A stretch of DNA of 64,000 bases from Pullilachnospira sp963929535 (GTDB taxonomy: Bacteria; Bacillota; Clostridia; Lachnospirales; Lachnospiraceae): NCBI GenBank assembly GCA_963929535.1, contig CAWVIZ010000005.1, positions 140,112 to 204,111 on the forward strand, in the 5' to 3' direction. The stretch's first letter is position 1. Each line of letters begins with the position of its first letter. Below are positions 8,801-16,203 of the stretch, in pieces. A model generated the notes under the pieces. The model did not search any database. It had not been told where the DNA came from and was given only the letters and a program-made list of their open reading frames with translations. Both the position numbers and the translations under genes were made by a program.

Positions 8801-9014
8801 GATCACGGACAGAATCCTGGTCAGCTTCCAGGGAAAGGTTCCGGAAAAATGGCTGACAGAGATCTTGAGCGAGACACTGGCAGTACCGGGAGAGGTGGAA
8901 GCTCCGGATCAGGTGGTGGAGATGGAGCTGGATGAGGGGAGAAGTGTCACAGTGAAGATTGCGGCGCTCCGGCCTTCCGCCATCCCCCGGGACGGCGGAG
9001 GGCCTCGGCCGTGA
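5856..9014 (+). CDS. ileS: Isoleucyl-tRNA synthetase, type 2 (eukaryote-like)
   Basis: This 1052-residue class I synthetase charges tRNA-Ile. ATG 5856 follows GAAAGGAG at good spacing; an in-frame GTG at 5829 has no such site. The Rossmann signature normally written HxGH reads H55-H56-G57-T58, so the second histidine is replaced by threonine. The second signature is K603-L-S-K-S607. Cysteine pairs (CMHC, CWRC, CQEC, CSHC) and the motif LDCWFESGSVPFAQ, along with the long C-terminus lacking the final zinc finger, place it in the type-2 group. That group is known for natural mupirocin tolerance. The CP1 editing domain lies at about residues 190-400. Expression should follow uncharged tRNA-Ile through the upstream T-box. 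Confidence 0.96.
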   Translation: MRYEELSGKPDFPGIQKEILDFWKQGNVFEKSVEERKGEEIVFYDGPPFPTGKPHHGTVLVSFIKDMIARYWTMRGYRVPRVWGWDCHGLPIENQAEAELGILDKNEIEKSLGIARFNEKCREIVSRNNDAWKDYVEEMARWVDYDGAYKTMNPDFMESVMWAFKQCYEKGYIYRDYRVTPYCMHCETSLSISDTRESDSTRLRQDRWVMVRFRMGEEWGKPAFFLAWTTTPWTLPANLCLAVGETLDYAWVDVGEAVYVACKNTLPNFPGVFGKAPRILKECRGTELVGLTYEPLFPYFADRAAEGAFRVVAADYVGAEEGVGIVHTAPAFGEDDYWTCRRYQIPLVNPVDEKGHFTEEVGDFYDPENGKNVIEMNPVIIRFLYDQGKAVADGTIQHNYPHCWRCKRPLIYKAMDAWYFDIGKIKERMIRLNQEVNWIPETVKNGRFGNWLANARDWNISRNRYWSTPIPIWECQECGKRVVLGSVEEIYQASGVRLTDLHRQYMDQVTFACSHCGGTMRRVPEVLDCWFESGSVPFAQKHYPFENKEWFESHFPCDFIVEYTGQIRCWFYYLHVMAVALFDKNAFQNCIVHGTILAKDGKKLSKSSRNYTDPMELMKKYGTDAFRLYLYQTNAMLMGDLLFDERGIQEAYQQILLPWWNACSFYISYANIDGFHPASPEVPESENPLDRWMLAKLYETAACVTENMDRYQVNRYVEYLVSLVDGLTNWYIRRSRRRFWSSKMSEDKKNAYQTMYYVLTCTARLFAPAAPVISEKIYQTLTGEYSVHLTDWPRIPDRLEDRELLKKVSLVREVISLARSIRSKNRVKNRQPLRRLTVTFSDTAWIRAVEEFSGIIAEELNVKEVETARQVEDIARITYAPNFQEIRSRYPDQIPEIIRTVKSGSFRLEKSKAILYTDRGEEEFAPEIILVTYQAREGHHVASSHGIVVSLDLTVTEELKEEGYARELVRNIQDTRKQMGCRITDRILVSFQGKVPEKWLTEILSETLAVPGEVEAPDQVVEMELDEGRSVTVKIAALRPSAIPRDGGGPRP

Positions 9015-9046
9015 CCTGCGCCGGGAGACGGAGATGGCACGGAAGA

Positions 9047-9538
9047 TCAGAAGACAGCCGGTGTGATCTCATTTCCGTGCTCCCGGATCAGGTTCAGCAG
9101 ATCCCGGCATTTCAGAAAGACCGTTGCCGTGTTGTCGTTGGGATGCACTCCGATGATCCCGTCAGACAATAAGAATTCCTGATCCGGGAAAAAGCGTACC
9201 TGCCGTTCCTGATCGTTCAGCAGCCCGAAAGGTGTAACACCTCCCTTTTTCAGCTTCAGGATATCGGACAGCTCCTGTTCTGAAGCAAAAGAAAGGGCTC
9301 TGGTGCCATACCGTTTCCGGAAGCCTTTCAGGTCGGCCCTTTTATCACCGCGGATTGTCAGCAGATAATAATGCTGCTTTTTATCATCCCGGAGAAAAAG
9401 ATTTTTAGCCTCTGCTTCCGGATAGGGCAGCGAAAGATCAGACCGCTCTTCCATACAGAAGACCGCCCGGTGCTCCACTGCCTCGAACCAGATACCTCTG
9501 GCCCTCAGATGATCGTAAATTTCCTGCTTATCCATCAT
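9047..9538 (-). CDS. ProX/YbaK-family aminoacyl-tRNA deacylase (PrdX type)
   Basis: This 163-residue single-domain protein belongs to the INS/YbaK fold that hydrolyses mischarged tRNA, typically Ala-tRNA-Pro. Supporting stretches are EAVEHRAVF, AEAKNLFLRDDKKQHYYLL with the conserved Lys, RADLKGFRK, and KGGVTPFGLLND. The free-standing length matches PrdX/ProXp-ala proteins. ATG 9538 overlaps the stop of the ApbE gene upstream by ATGA, so both are translated from one message. The gene ends convergently 32 bases from ileS with no obvious terminator between. Exact tRNA specificity cannot be read from sequence. Confidence 0.88.
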   Translation of the reverse strand: MMDKQEIYDHLRARGIWFEAVEHRAVFCMEERSDLSLPYPEAEAKNLFLRDDKKQHYYLLTIRGDKRADLKGFRKRYGTRALSFASEQELSDILKLKKGGVTPFGLLNDQERQVRFFPDQEFLLSDGIIGVHPNDNTATVFLKCRDLLNLIREHGNEITPAVF

Positions 9539-10629
9539 TCTGCTCCTGTCTCAGGCTGGGGAAACCCGCTGCTGTAATGCAGCTCATCATCCTGTGTGAT
9601 AAACATGGCCTCCACCCCATCCAGGCTTTCCACCAGCTTCATGCCCTCCTCAAGCCCCAGAGCGAAACAGGTGGTGGAGAGCCCGTCTCCGTCAGTGGAT
9701 TCTTCGGATAGGATCGTTACGGCCACCAGATCATTGTTATAAGGATATCCGGTGGAGGGATCCAGTAAATGGTGGTACAGGACGCCGTCCTGCTCAAAAT
9801 ACCGCTCGTAAATGCCGGAGGACACCACTGACAGGTCAGAAACGGCGATGGTGCCGATGGTTTCATTCCTGTCCCCGAATGGTTTCTGAAGGCCTACGCG
9901 GAAAGGCGTTCCGTCCGGCCGGGAACCCACGCACAGCACATTTCCCCCCAGATTGATGATGGCGCTTTCCACCCCGTTTTCCAGAAGATAATCCTTGATC
10001 CTGTCCGCGATATACCCCTTTGCAATGGCCCCCAGATCCAGCTCCATTCCCTCCTTCTGAAAGGTGAGATCCTGGCCGTCAAGAGTCACGTCCTGGTAAT
10101 TCACCAGAGGCAGCGCCTCCTGGATCCGGCTGTCATCAGGAACCTGGGGAGCGTCTGAGGTGAAGTCCCAGAGAGAAGAGATGGGGCCGATGGCGATATC
10201 GAAACGGCCCTGGGAAAGCTGCCCGTACTCCAGCCCCCTTCTGATCAGATCCGCAGTTTCCTCCGAGAGATGAGAAACCCCGTTTTCATCGGCAAGCTCT
10301 CCGTGATTCAGCCGGTAGATCTCGCTGGAAGTCATCGTGCGGCTGAACATAGCTTCGTATTTGTCACATATTTCAAGGCATCCGTCCAGCAGAGAAGTGT
10401 CATCAGAATCGTAAATACTGATGGTTACTACTGTACTCAGCTTGAAATCCGTCGCGGTGATGGGATCCTGGGAGTCGGAAGCGTTCTCTGCCGGAATCTT
10501 CTGCTCCTGGTTTTGGCCTGTTTCTTCCTGGTCCGCGGCATTCATCTGCTTCAGGCCGTACGCCGCAAAGAAGACTGCGAGGACACCAAGAAAAATCACT
10601 GCGGTTAAGAGTTTCTGATGTTTTGTCAT
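9535..10629 (-). CDS. apbE: ApbE-family FAD:protein FMN transferase
   Basis: This 364-residue exported protein has an N-terminal membrane anchor (residues about 7-27) and a charged linker. The catalytic domain follows with DLGAIAKGYIADRIKDYL and SAIINLGGNVLCVG, the FAD and Mg2+ binding signatures. ApbE covalently attaches FMN to Thr/Ser of extracytoplasmic flavoproteins such as RnfG, NqrC or FMN-binding-domain reductases. No such partner lies nearby, so the substrate is encoded elsewhere. There is no lipobox Cys after the anchor, so it appears to be held by an uncleaved signal. It is the first gene of a two-gene transcript with the deacylase. Confidence 0.92.
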   Translation of the reverse strand: MTKHQKLLTAVIFLGVLAVFFAAYGLKQMNAADQEETGQNQEQKIPAENASDSQDPITATDFKLSTVVTISIYDSDDTSLLDGCLEICDKYEAMFSRTMTSSEIYRLNHGELADENGVSHLSEETADLIRRGLEYGQLSQGRFDIAIGPISSLWDFTSDAPQVPDDSRIQEALPLVNYQDVTLDGQDLTFQKEGMELDLGAIAKGYIADRIKDYLLENGVESAIINLGGNVLCVGSRPDGTPFRVGLQKPFGDRNETIGTIAVSDLSVVSSGIYERYFEQDGVLYHHLLDPSTGYPYNNDLVAVTILSEESTDGDGLSTTCFALGLEEGMKLVESLDGVEAMFITQDDELHYSSGFPQPETGAE

Positions 10630-10678
10630 AAGATATCTCCTGTCTTTTACGTTCGCCTGGGGAATGGGAATTTTTGCA

Positions 10679-10732
10679 ACAGTTCAGCCTTTCGGCTTCA
10701 CTGTCACAAAAGCATGTTTGAAGGCTGAACTG
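10679..10732. repeat. Small palindromic intergenic repeat (26-bp family), copy 1
   Basis: ACAGTTCAGCC-TTTC-GGCTTCACTGT at 10679-10704 is one copy of a family seen at six or more places here. A half copy, GAAGGCTGAACTG, follows at 10720-10732, so the site can also pair between the two. It lies upstream of apbE and just past the end of the ClC gene. Confidence 0.75.
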
Positions 10733-10749
10733 ATTACAATTTTTCTCTG

Positions 10750-12330
10750 TCAGGTTTCAAAAATTTTTTCCGGCTGCTCCTGACACAATTTTTCCAGTCT
10801 GTCATATACGGAGGAGGCGTGGGCTTCATCCGTCATGGTAACCAGCGTGTCGCCTGCCATGAGGATCGTGCCGCCTTTGGGGATCAGTTCCTCTCCGTCC
10901 CGCCCGACAGCCACCAGAAGGCAGTGGTCCGGCCACTCCACAGTCTGCAGCATCCGGTGATGGAGAGGACTTCCATGAGCTATCACAAATTCCTGCAGTA
11001 CCCGTTCCCCGGTCTTTTCCGCAACATCCGCGCCCCGGCGGATCAGCAGCTTCTCCAGAAGGCTTTCATAGATGGGTTTGGACTTCATCAGAGTGGCGAC
11101 AAGATAAGCCACGATGGAGACCAGGGAAAGACTGAACATCTGGCTCACATCTCCGGTCATCTCAAAGATCAGGATGATTCCCGTGATAGGCGCCCGGACG
11201 ATGGCGGTGAAATAGCCGGCCATGGCCAGCATCACAAAATTGTTGATGTAATCCGCCGGCAGTCCCAGATACTGGACGGCAAATGTGGCGTATCCCCCTC
11301 CGATCAGAGAACCAAGCACCAGCAGCGGGAAGAAAATGCCTCCCGGGGCGCCGGAGCCGAAGCTGACGGTGGAAAAAAGCAGTTTTACCACAAACAGCAG
11401 GAGAAATCCCCCCAGCGCCAGCTGCCCTTCCGCTGCCAGAAGCACCAGGTCATGGCCGCTTCCCAGCACCTGGGGCATCAGGATCGCCAGCACGCCCGCC
11501 AGAAAGAAGGGAATCATCAGCCGGGTGGTGGTGTTCAGATGTCTGGCATTCTGGAATAGAGACTGGGCCTTTATGGTAAGCCAGTTATAGAATACGCCGG
11601 CCAGTCCCAGGAGGATCCCCAGCACCAGAAGATGCCAGTAGAATCGGGGCTCCATTTCCTGTCCCAGCCCCAGCTGAAATACCGGTTCAAATCCCATAAA
11701 ACTGGCGGAGATAATATCCGCTGTCAGGGAGGCGGTCATGACGCAGATCAGTACGGATACGGAAAAATTCTTGTGAATTTCTTCCAAAGAGAACATGACG
11801 CCCGCCAGCGGCGCGTGAAAAGCTGCTGCCAGTCCGGCGCTGGCCCCGCAGGTCAGCAGGTATTTTTCCTCTGTTTTTCCCCGGTTCATAGCCCTGGAGA
11901 CAGCCTTGCCTGCCATGGAGCCCAGCTGAATAGAGGGACCTTCCCGTCCCAGGGACAGCCCTCCCAGCAGACAGAGAAAACCTCCCAGAAACTTGGCGGG
12001 AAGCACCCGCTGCCATACCTGGTTCAGCTTTCCTGTCATTTCCCCTTCCAGCTGGGGAATCCCGCTGCCGGAGATCAGCGGCTCCCAGGTGAGGCAGCGG
12101 CCCACGGCCACCGCCAGAAGAAACAGAACCAGGAACCATCCCCCAAAAGCCGCCGGGTGTTCCTGGCCAAAGGAAATGACCCGGTGCAGCACATCCTGGG
12201 CCAGCTCCAGAAGAACCCGGTAAGCCAGCACCACAACTCCGGCAGCTGCTCCCACCACCAGCCCCTCTCCGATCAGAATTGTTTTAAAATGCTCCGCCCG
12301 GCGGATCACATGGGATGTGTCCTTTTTCAT
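10750..12330 (-). CDS. ClC-family chloride/proton antiporter with C-terminal TrkA-C domain
   Basis: This 526-residue polytopic protein carries the three ClC selectivity signatures: GSGIPQLEGE, GREGPSIQLG (with the gating Glu) and GAPGGIFFPLLVLG. An acidic residue in FSLEEIHKNFS aligns with the internal proton-transfer Glu of E. coli ClcA, so exchange rather than channel activity is more likely. The last 80-90 residues (EKTGERVLQEFVIAHGSP to the end) form a TrkA-C/RCK-C regulatory domain. ATG 12330 is preceded by GAGGAGGGG at good distance; the frame extends 25 codons further upstream without a comparable site. Confidence 0.92.
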   Translation of the reverse strand: MKKDTSHVIRRAEHFKTILIGEGLVVGAAAGVVVLAYRVLLELAQDVLHRVISFGQEHPAAFGGWFLVLFLLAVAVGRCLTWEPLISGSGIPQLEGEMTGKLNQVWQRVLPAKFLGGFLCLLGGLSLGREGPSIQLGSMAGKAVSRAMNRGKTEEKYLLTCGASAGLAAAFHAPLAGVMFSLEEIHKNFSVSVLICVMTASLTADIISASFMGFEPVFQLGLGQEMEPRFYWHLLVLGILLGLAGVFYNWLTIKAQSLFQNARHLNTTTRLMIPFFLAGVLAILMPQVLGSGHDLVLLAAEGQLALGGFLLLFVVKLLFSTVSFGSGAPGGIFFPLLVLGSLIGGGYATFAVQYLGLPADYINNFVMLAMAGYFTAIVRAPITGIILIFEMTGDVSQMFSLSLVSIVAYLVATLMKSKPIYESLLEKLLIRRGADVAEKTGERVLQEFVIAHGSPLHHRMLQTVEWPDHCLLVAVGRDGEELIPKGGTILMAGDTLVTMTDEAHASSVYDRLEKLCQEQPEKIFET

Positions 12331-12591
12331 CAGAGCCCCTCCTCTCTTCTTTCGGTTCTGCGCCCCAGCCCTGACGGATGATTCCGGCGGCAGATCCGCT
12401 TTCACTGATAATCCTGCACTTTATTATAAGGAAGGAATGGGGAAAATTCAACCCGGTATAATTGCATTGAAAAAATCCCCGCTCCGTGATAACCTGTTAT
12501 TATGATGCCGGGGCCCGGAAGGCGCATCCCATATCCGGATGGGCAGGTATGGATTTTTAAGTTCCCAGGCCCCGGCGCGCCTGCATTTATG

Positions 12592-12617
12592 ACAGCGAAG
12601 CCGGAAGGCCGAACTGT
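12592..12617. repeat. Small palindromic intergenic repeat, copy 2
   Basis: ACAGCGAAGCC-GGAA-GGCCGAACTGT is a near-perfect hairpin located 30 bases before the methylase gene. It belongs to the same family as 10679, 18536, 48461 and 51065. The rest of the 317-base gap (12331-12647) contains GC-rich short inverted repeats but no gene. Confidence 0.75.
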
Positions 12618-12647
12618 GACTGCGAAAGAATAACAGGGAGGAAACAG

Positions 12648-14141
12648 ATGGACAGACAGAAAATCCTGCCGGAGAACATCAGAGGATCGGTCAGACATGT
12701 GCTGGAAAAACTGCGGATGGAGGAGGAATCCCATCCCATGGAATTTGCGGTGCAGCTGGGATATTTTATTTACCTGCGGTTATTTGTGGAGTCGCAGGAA
12801 AGGGACAGCCTGCGCAGATATTTCCCCTATGCGGGATTTCCCATGCAGTGGGCCAGGGGAGAGGAAGTTATGGATCCGGAACAGAGGGTCTGGCAGCTTC
12901 AGTATCAGATCCAGTACTGCGGTTCAGTGGTGGAGGAAGGGCATTTTATGGAACGGGCGGTCTGCACGGAGCGGGCAGACTGGGTAGAAGAATTATGTAA
13001 ACTTGTAGACGCCGCGGCGGACGGGTGTACCTGGGAGGAAGGGATTCCTGAAATATTCGGGCTGCTGCTGGAGGAGACGATCCGGCAGATCTATGCCCTG
13101 GGGAATTCCGGTCTGTTCCTGCTTCCCGATGAGCTTACCGGGGTGATGATCCGTCTGGCGGATACGGAAGGAGAGAAACGTGTTTGGAATCCCGGATGCC
13201 GCACAGGATCATTTTTGAAAATTTTGCATCAGACCAATCCGGGCCTGCAGCTTACCGGAAACGAGGAGGAACCTCAGGCCGCCATGCTGGCCCGGATCCT
13301 GCAGTTCTGTTTTGAGGGAAATGAGATCGATCTGCGGACGTGCAGCCCTCTGGAGGAAACCGGAAAGGAACGGTGGGATCTGATCTTTGCCAATCCTCCG
13401 GTGGGAGAGCTGCCCAGAGAACAGGCGGAGCGCTATCCCGTACCCACCAGGCGGACGCAGCTCCAGTATCTTCAGATGATCATGGAACGGCTGGACAGAC
13501 ACGGACAGGCGCTGGTGGTGATCAACGAGAGCACTCTTTTTAAGTTTGAGGCGGAGATGAAGATCAGGAAACGGCTGGTGGAGGAGTTTGAACTGCAGGG
13601 TGTGGTATCCCTTCCCGCTGGAGCCCTGCTGCCTTATACGGCGGCCAAAGCCTCCATTCTGATCTTTTCCAAGGCCCCTGAGCGGGTGGGGGAAAATTCC
13701 GCTGTCTGGTTTTACGAGGCAGGCCTTCCCGGGACTGGGAAGACCTTGGAGGCGGCCGGCAAAGAGACGGAAGGGGACAGCCATAAAGCGGGGGAGGTTC
13801 CTTTCAGGGCAGATCCGGCGGATATCCTGGAAAGCTGGAATCACCGGAAAGAACTGGAGGTGGAATGGCGCCGCTGCCTGGCGAAAGAAAGCCGGGAAAA
13901 TCAGTGGGAGAACCCGGTTCCGGCCCATTGGGACAGTTCTGTCTGCTGGTTTGCCGACCGGAAGACCATTCGCCGCAATGACTATAATCTGACGGCCGGA
14001 AGATATAAGCCTTGGGAAGAGGGGAAGGAGGATCCGGCAGACAGCTCCCCCATGGAGCTTCTGGAAAAACTGTCCCGTATGGAACAGGATTCCGCGAAAA
14101 AAATACAGGAATTGATCGAGATGACGAAAGCCTATGGATAA
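12648..14141 (+). CDS. HsdM-like N6-adenine methylase subunit with altered motifs
   Basis: This 497-residue protein has the layout of type I modification subunits: a helical N-terminal domain (about 1-150) and a gamma-class Rossmann methylase domain. The SAM motif, usually D/N-P-x-C-G-T-G, reads N181-P-G-C-R-T-G. The catalytic NPPF/Y motif reads N249-P-P-V. The Gly-to-Arg change and the loss of the aromatic that stacks on the flipped adenine both raise doubt about activity. It overlaps the specificity-like gene by eight bases, so the two are co-translated. No HsdR gene is adjacent. It could be an orphan methylase, a repurposed DNA-binding complex or an inactive remnant. All frames are intact, which argues for use. 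Confidence 0.8.
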   Translation: MDRQKILPENIRGSVRHVLEKLRMEEESHPMEFAVQLGYFIYLRLFVESQERDSLRRYFPYAGFPMQWARGEEVMDPEQRVWQLQYQIQYCGSVVEEGHFMERAVCTERADWVEELCKLVDAAADGCTWEEGIPEIFGLLLEETIRQIYALGNSGLFLLPDELTGVMIRLADTEGEKRVWNPGCRTGSFLKILHQTNPGLQLTGNEEEPQAAMLARILQFCFEGNEIDLRTCSPLEETGKERWDLIFANPPVGELPREQAERYPVPTRRTQLQYLQMIMERLDRHGQALVVINESTLFKFEAEMKIRKRLVEEFELQGVVSLPAGALLPYTAAKASILIFSKAPERVGENSAVWFYEAGLPGTGKTLEAAGKETEGDSHKAGEVPFRADPADILESWNHRKELEVEWRRCLAKESRENQWENPVPAHWDSSVCWFADRKTIRRNDYNLTAGRYKPWEEGKEDPADSSPMELLEKLSRMEQDSAKKIQELIEMTKAYG

Positions 14142-16152
14142 AGAGAAAAAATGGAATATCTGCCGCCTGGATCAGGTGGCCCGTCTGGTGTCCGGAAGAA
14201 CGCCGGACAGGGAAAATCAGGAATATTACGCTTCATCCGGTACACCCTGGGTAAAAATTGAGAATCTGGGGAAGGGTTCTGTCCGGGAAGCGGCGGAGTA
14301 TCTGTCCGAAGAAGGAAGAAAAAAGGTGAATCTGGTTCCCAGGGGAAGCGTGCTGATATCCACAGTGGGAACCGTGGGAAAGGTGGGGATCGCGGGATGT
14401 GAACTGGCTACCAACCAGCAGATCGTATCCCTGATCTTTCAGGAGGAACAGGTATGGCCGCTGTACGGATATTACTGTCTCCGGTATTTTGCGCCGGATA
14501 TCCGCCGGCTGGCTGACAAGACTACGATGGCGATCATCAGCCGGAAAACTCTGGGACAGTACCGGATCCCTGTACCTGAAGATCTGGAGGAGCAGAAGCG
14601 GATCGCCGATGAGCTGGGACGGTATGAAGACTTTGTGAGAGAAAAAGAGCGGATGCGGGAGGAATTTATCCGTTATGAAGCCCGGCTGTTTCAGCGGATG
14701 TTCGGGAAGGAGATCCGCCTGCATGAGAGGCTTCCGCTAAAAGAATTTCTCCGGGAACCTGTGATGTACGGAGTTCCCAAGGCACTGGACCCTGATAACA
14801 GTCTGCCGGGTCCTTCCATGAAGGAGTATGAGGCATCCTATCTGGGGAAAGGGGAGATGACCGGAAACCGTCCGGACGGGGGAGAGGCGCAGAGGGCAGA
14901 GGAGGATCCGGAAGCCATTGGAAAGTACAGGGTGGAAGACGGTGATATCCTGATCCGCAGCGGGCAGATCCTGCTGGCAGATTCTCCGGAGAAAACGCTG
15001 TACTTTGACCGGAATGTGCTGTGTGTGCGGACACGCTTTGGCCAGCTTCTTCCGGAGGTGCTGGCCGCCTATCTCAGGCAGCCGCAGATACAGAAGCTTC
15101 TGTATACGGAGAAAAAGCCGGGGGACAGCAGAAAACGCCCCATACGCACCGGGGAGATGGAGAAGCTGTCCATCCCGTATTTCAGTTTGGAAAAGCAGAA
15201 GGAATTTGCTGTCTTTCATAAAAAGATCCTGGAGATCCTTCGTCGGACAGATGAGATGACGGCCTGTGGGAAACAGCTTTTTAACCGGATGGCCAGGATC
15301 CTTCTGACAGAAAAAAGATGCCAGAGGACTGCCCGGGAGGAGTGGTACGGTCAGGAGGCCGGACCGGAGATACCGGGGGAGCCGGGGACGGATCAGAATG
15401 TAGACGGGCAGATGCATCCGGAGAAGTGGCAGTTGGGCCCCTCTGCTGCGGAGCAGCTGCAGCAGAGGAAGCTGCAGCCGCGGCGGCCGACGGCAGATCA
15501 GATACAGCCAGGTCATTCCGCGGCGGAGCAGCCACAGCCGGAGCAGTCTGCAAAAGAGCAGCTGCAGGCGGAAAAACCGCAGCCAGGTCATTCCGCGGCG
15601 GAGAAACTGCATCCGGGTCAGCCGACGGCAGATCAGATACCGTCGGATAAGCTGCGGAGATCATCCCGGGAAAATCGCCGGGAAGAGGGAAGAGACCGGA
15701 GGCAGGAAGAGGTGGCACATCTGGTTCTGGCGGTGCTCTGCGGATGGTGCCCGCAGGATGGCGCTATGGAGGAATACTGTCAAAGCCGGCAGAAGATCCT
15801 GGGAAAGCTGCAGCCGTATTTTTATCCGGTGGCGCTGGCGCTGGTGTGGGAAGACAAGCAGAAGGAATATCTGCTGGAAAGGGATTTCCTGGCATACCAG
15901 GCCCGGGAACTCTCCCGTGACTGGACGGAGCCGCTGCCGCTGCTGATCAGCCTTCTGAAAGAGCGGAGATACGGAAAGCTCCGGGATGCCCATCTGGTGT
16001 TCAGAGGGGAACAGGGTCTGGTAACGGAGGCGGTCTGGGACGGAGGAGCTGTAAAACATGCGGCGCGTCAGGCGGCAGTTTTGCTGGCCGGGTACTCGGG
16101 TATGGAAGACTGTTGTTTTCTGCTGCAGGAGGAAACGGAGCAGGATGGCTGA
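14134..16152 (+). CDS. HsdS-like specificity protein fused to repeat linker and unknown C-terminal domain
   Basis: This is a 672-residue product. Residues about 1-190 form a first target-recognition domain (with STVGTVGKVGIAG and NQQIVSL, typical of HsdS) followed by a conserved helix near EQKRIADELGRYEDFV. Residues about 195-400 form a second recognition domain and helix, ending near FNRMARILLTEK. A Gln/Pro/Ala-rich linker (about 420-520) contains DNA-level repeats. Residues about 525-672 form a compact domain (with LVLAVLCGWCPQDGAMEEY and VWEDKQKEYLLERDF) that I do not recognise. Normal HsdS proteins are about 400 residues and lack this tail. The gene is co-translated with the methylase. 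Confidence 0.75.
   Translation: MDKEKKWNICRLDQVARLVSGRTPDRENQEYYASSGTPWVKIENLGKGSVREAAEYLSEEGRKKVNLVPRGSVLISTVGTVGKVGIAGCELATNQQIVSLIFQEEQVWPLYGYYCLRYFAPDIRRLADKTTMAIISRKTLGQYRIPVPEDLEEQKRIADELGRYEDFVREKERMREEFIRYEARLFQRMFGKEIRLHERLPLKEFLREPVMYGVPKALDPDNSLPGPSMKEYEASYLGKGEMTGNRPDGGEAQRAEEDPEAIGKYRVEDGDILIRSGQILLADSPEKTLYFDRNVLCVRTRFGQLLPEVLAAYLRQPQIQKLLYTEKKPGDSRKRPIRTGEMEKLSIPYFSLEKQKEFAVFHKKILEILRRTDEMTACGKQLFNRMARILLTEKRCQRTAREEWYGQEAGPEIPGEPGTDQNVDGQMHPEKWQLGPSAAEQLQQRKLQPRRPTADQIQPGHSAAEQPQPEQSAKEQLQAEKPQPGHSAAEKLHPGQPTADQIPSDKLRRSSRENRREEGRDRRQEEVAHLVLAVLCGWCPQDGAMEEYCQSRQKILGKLQPYFYPVALALVWEDKQKEYLLERDFLAYQARELSRDWTEPLPLLISLLKERRYGKLRDAHLVFRGEQGLVTEAVWDGGAVKHAARQAAVLLAGYSGMEDCCFLLQEETEQDG
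15486..15640 (+). repeat. Repeats in the linker of the HsdS-like gene
   Basis: A 20-bp exact repeat occurs at 15486-15505 and 15621-15640, and a 23-bp exact repeat at 15506-15528 and 15581-15603. Both are in frame, giving PTADQI twice and QPGHSAAE twice within a Gln/Pro-rich linker. The direct repeats allow in-frame length change by recombination. Confidence 0.85.
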
Positions 16153-16203
16153 ATGGTCATGGACTGCTGTAGGTTGTCTGTAAGGAAAGGAAGTCAGAAG
16201 AGA

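Noticed and set aside
15486..15640. CRISPR-like array
   Set aside because: The repeats are two pairs with irregular spacing, are in frame with a protein and encode a Gln/Pro-rich linker.
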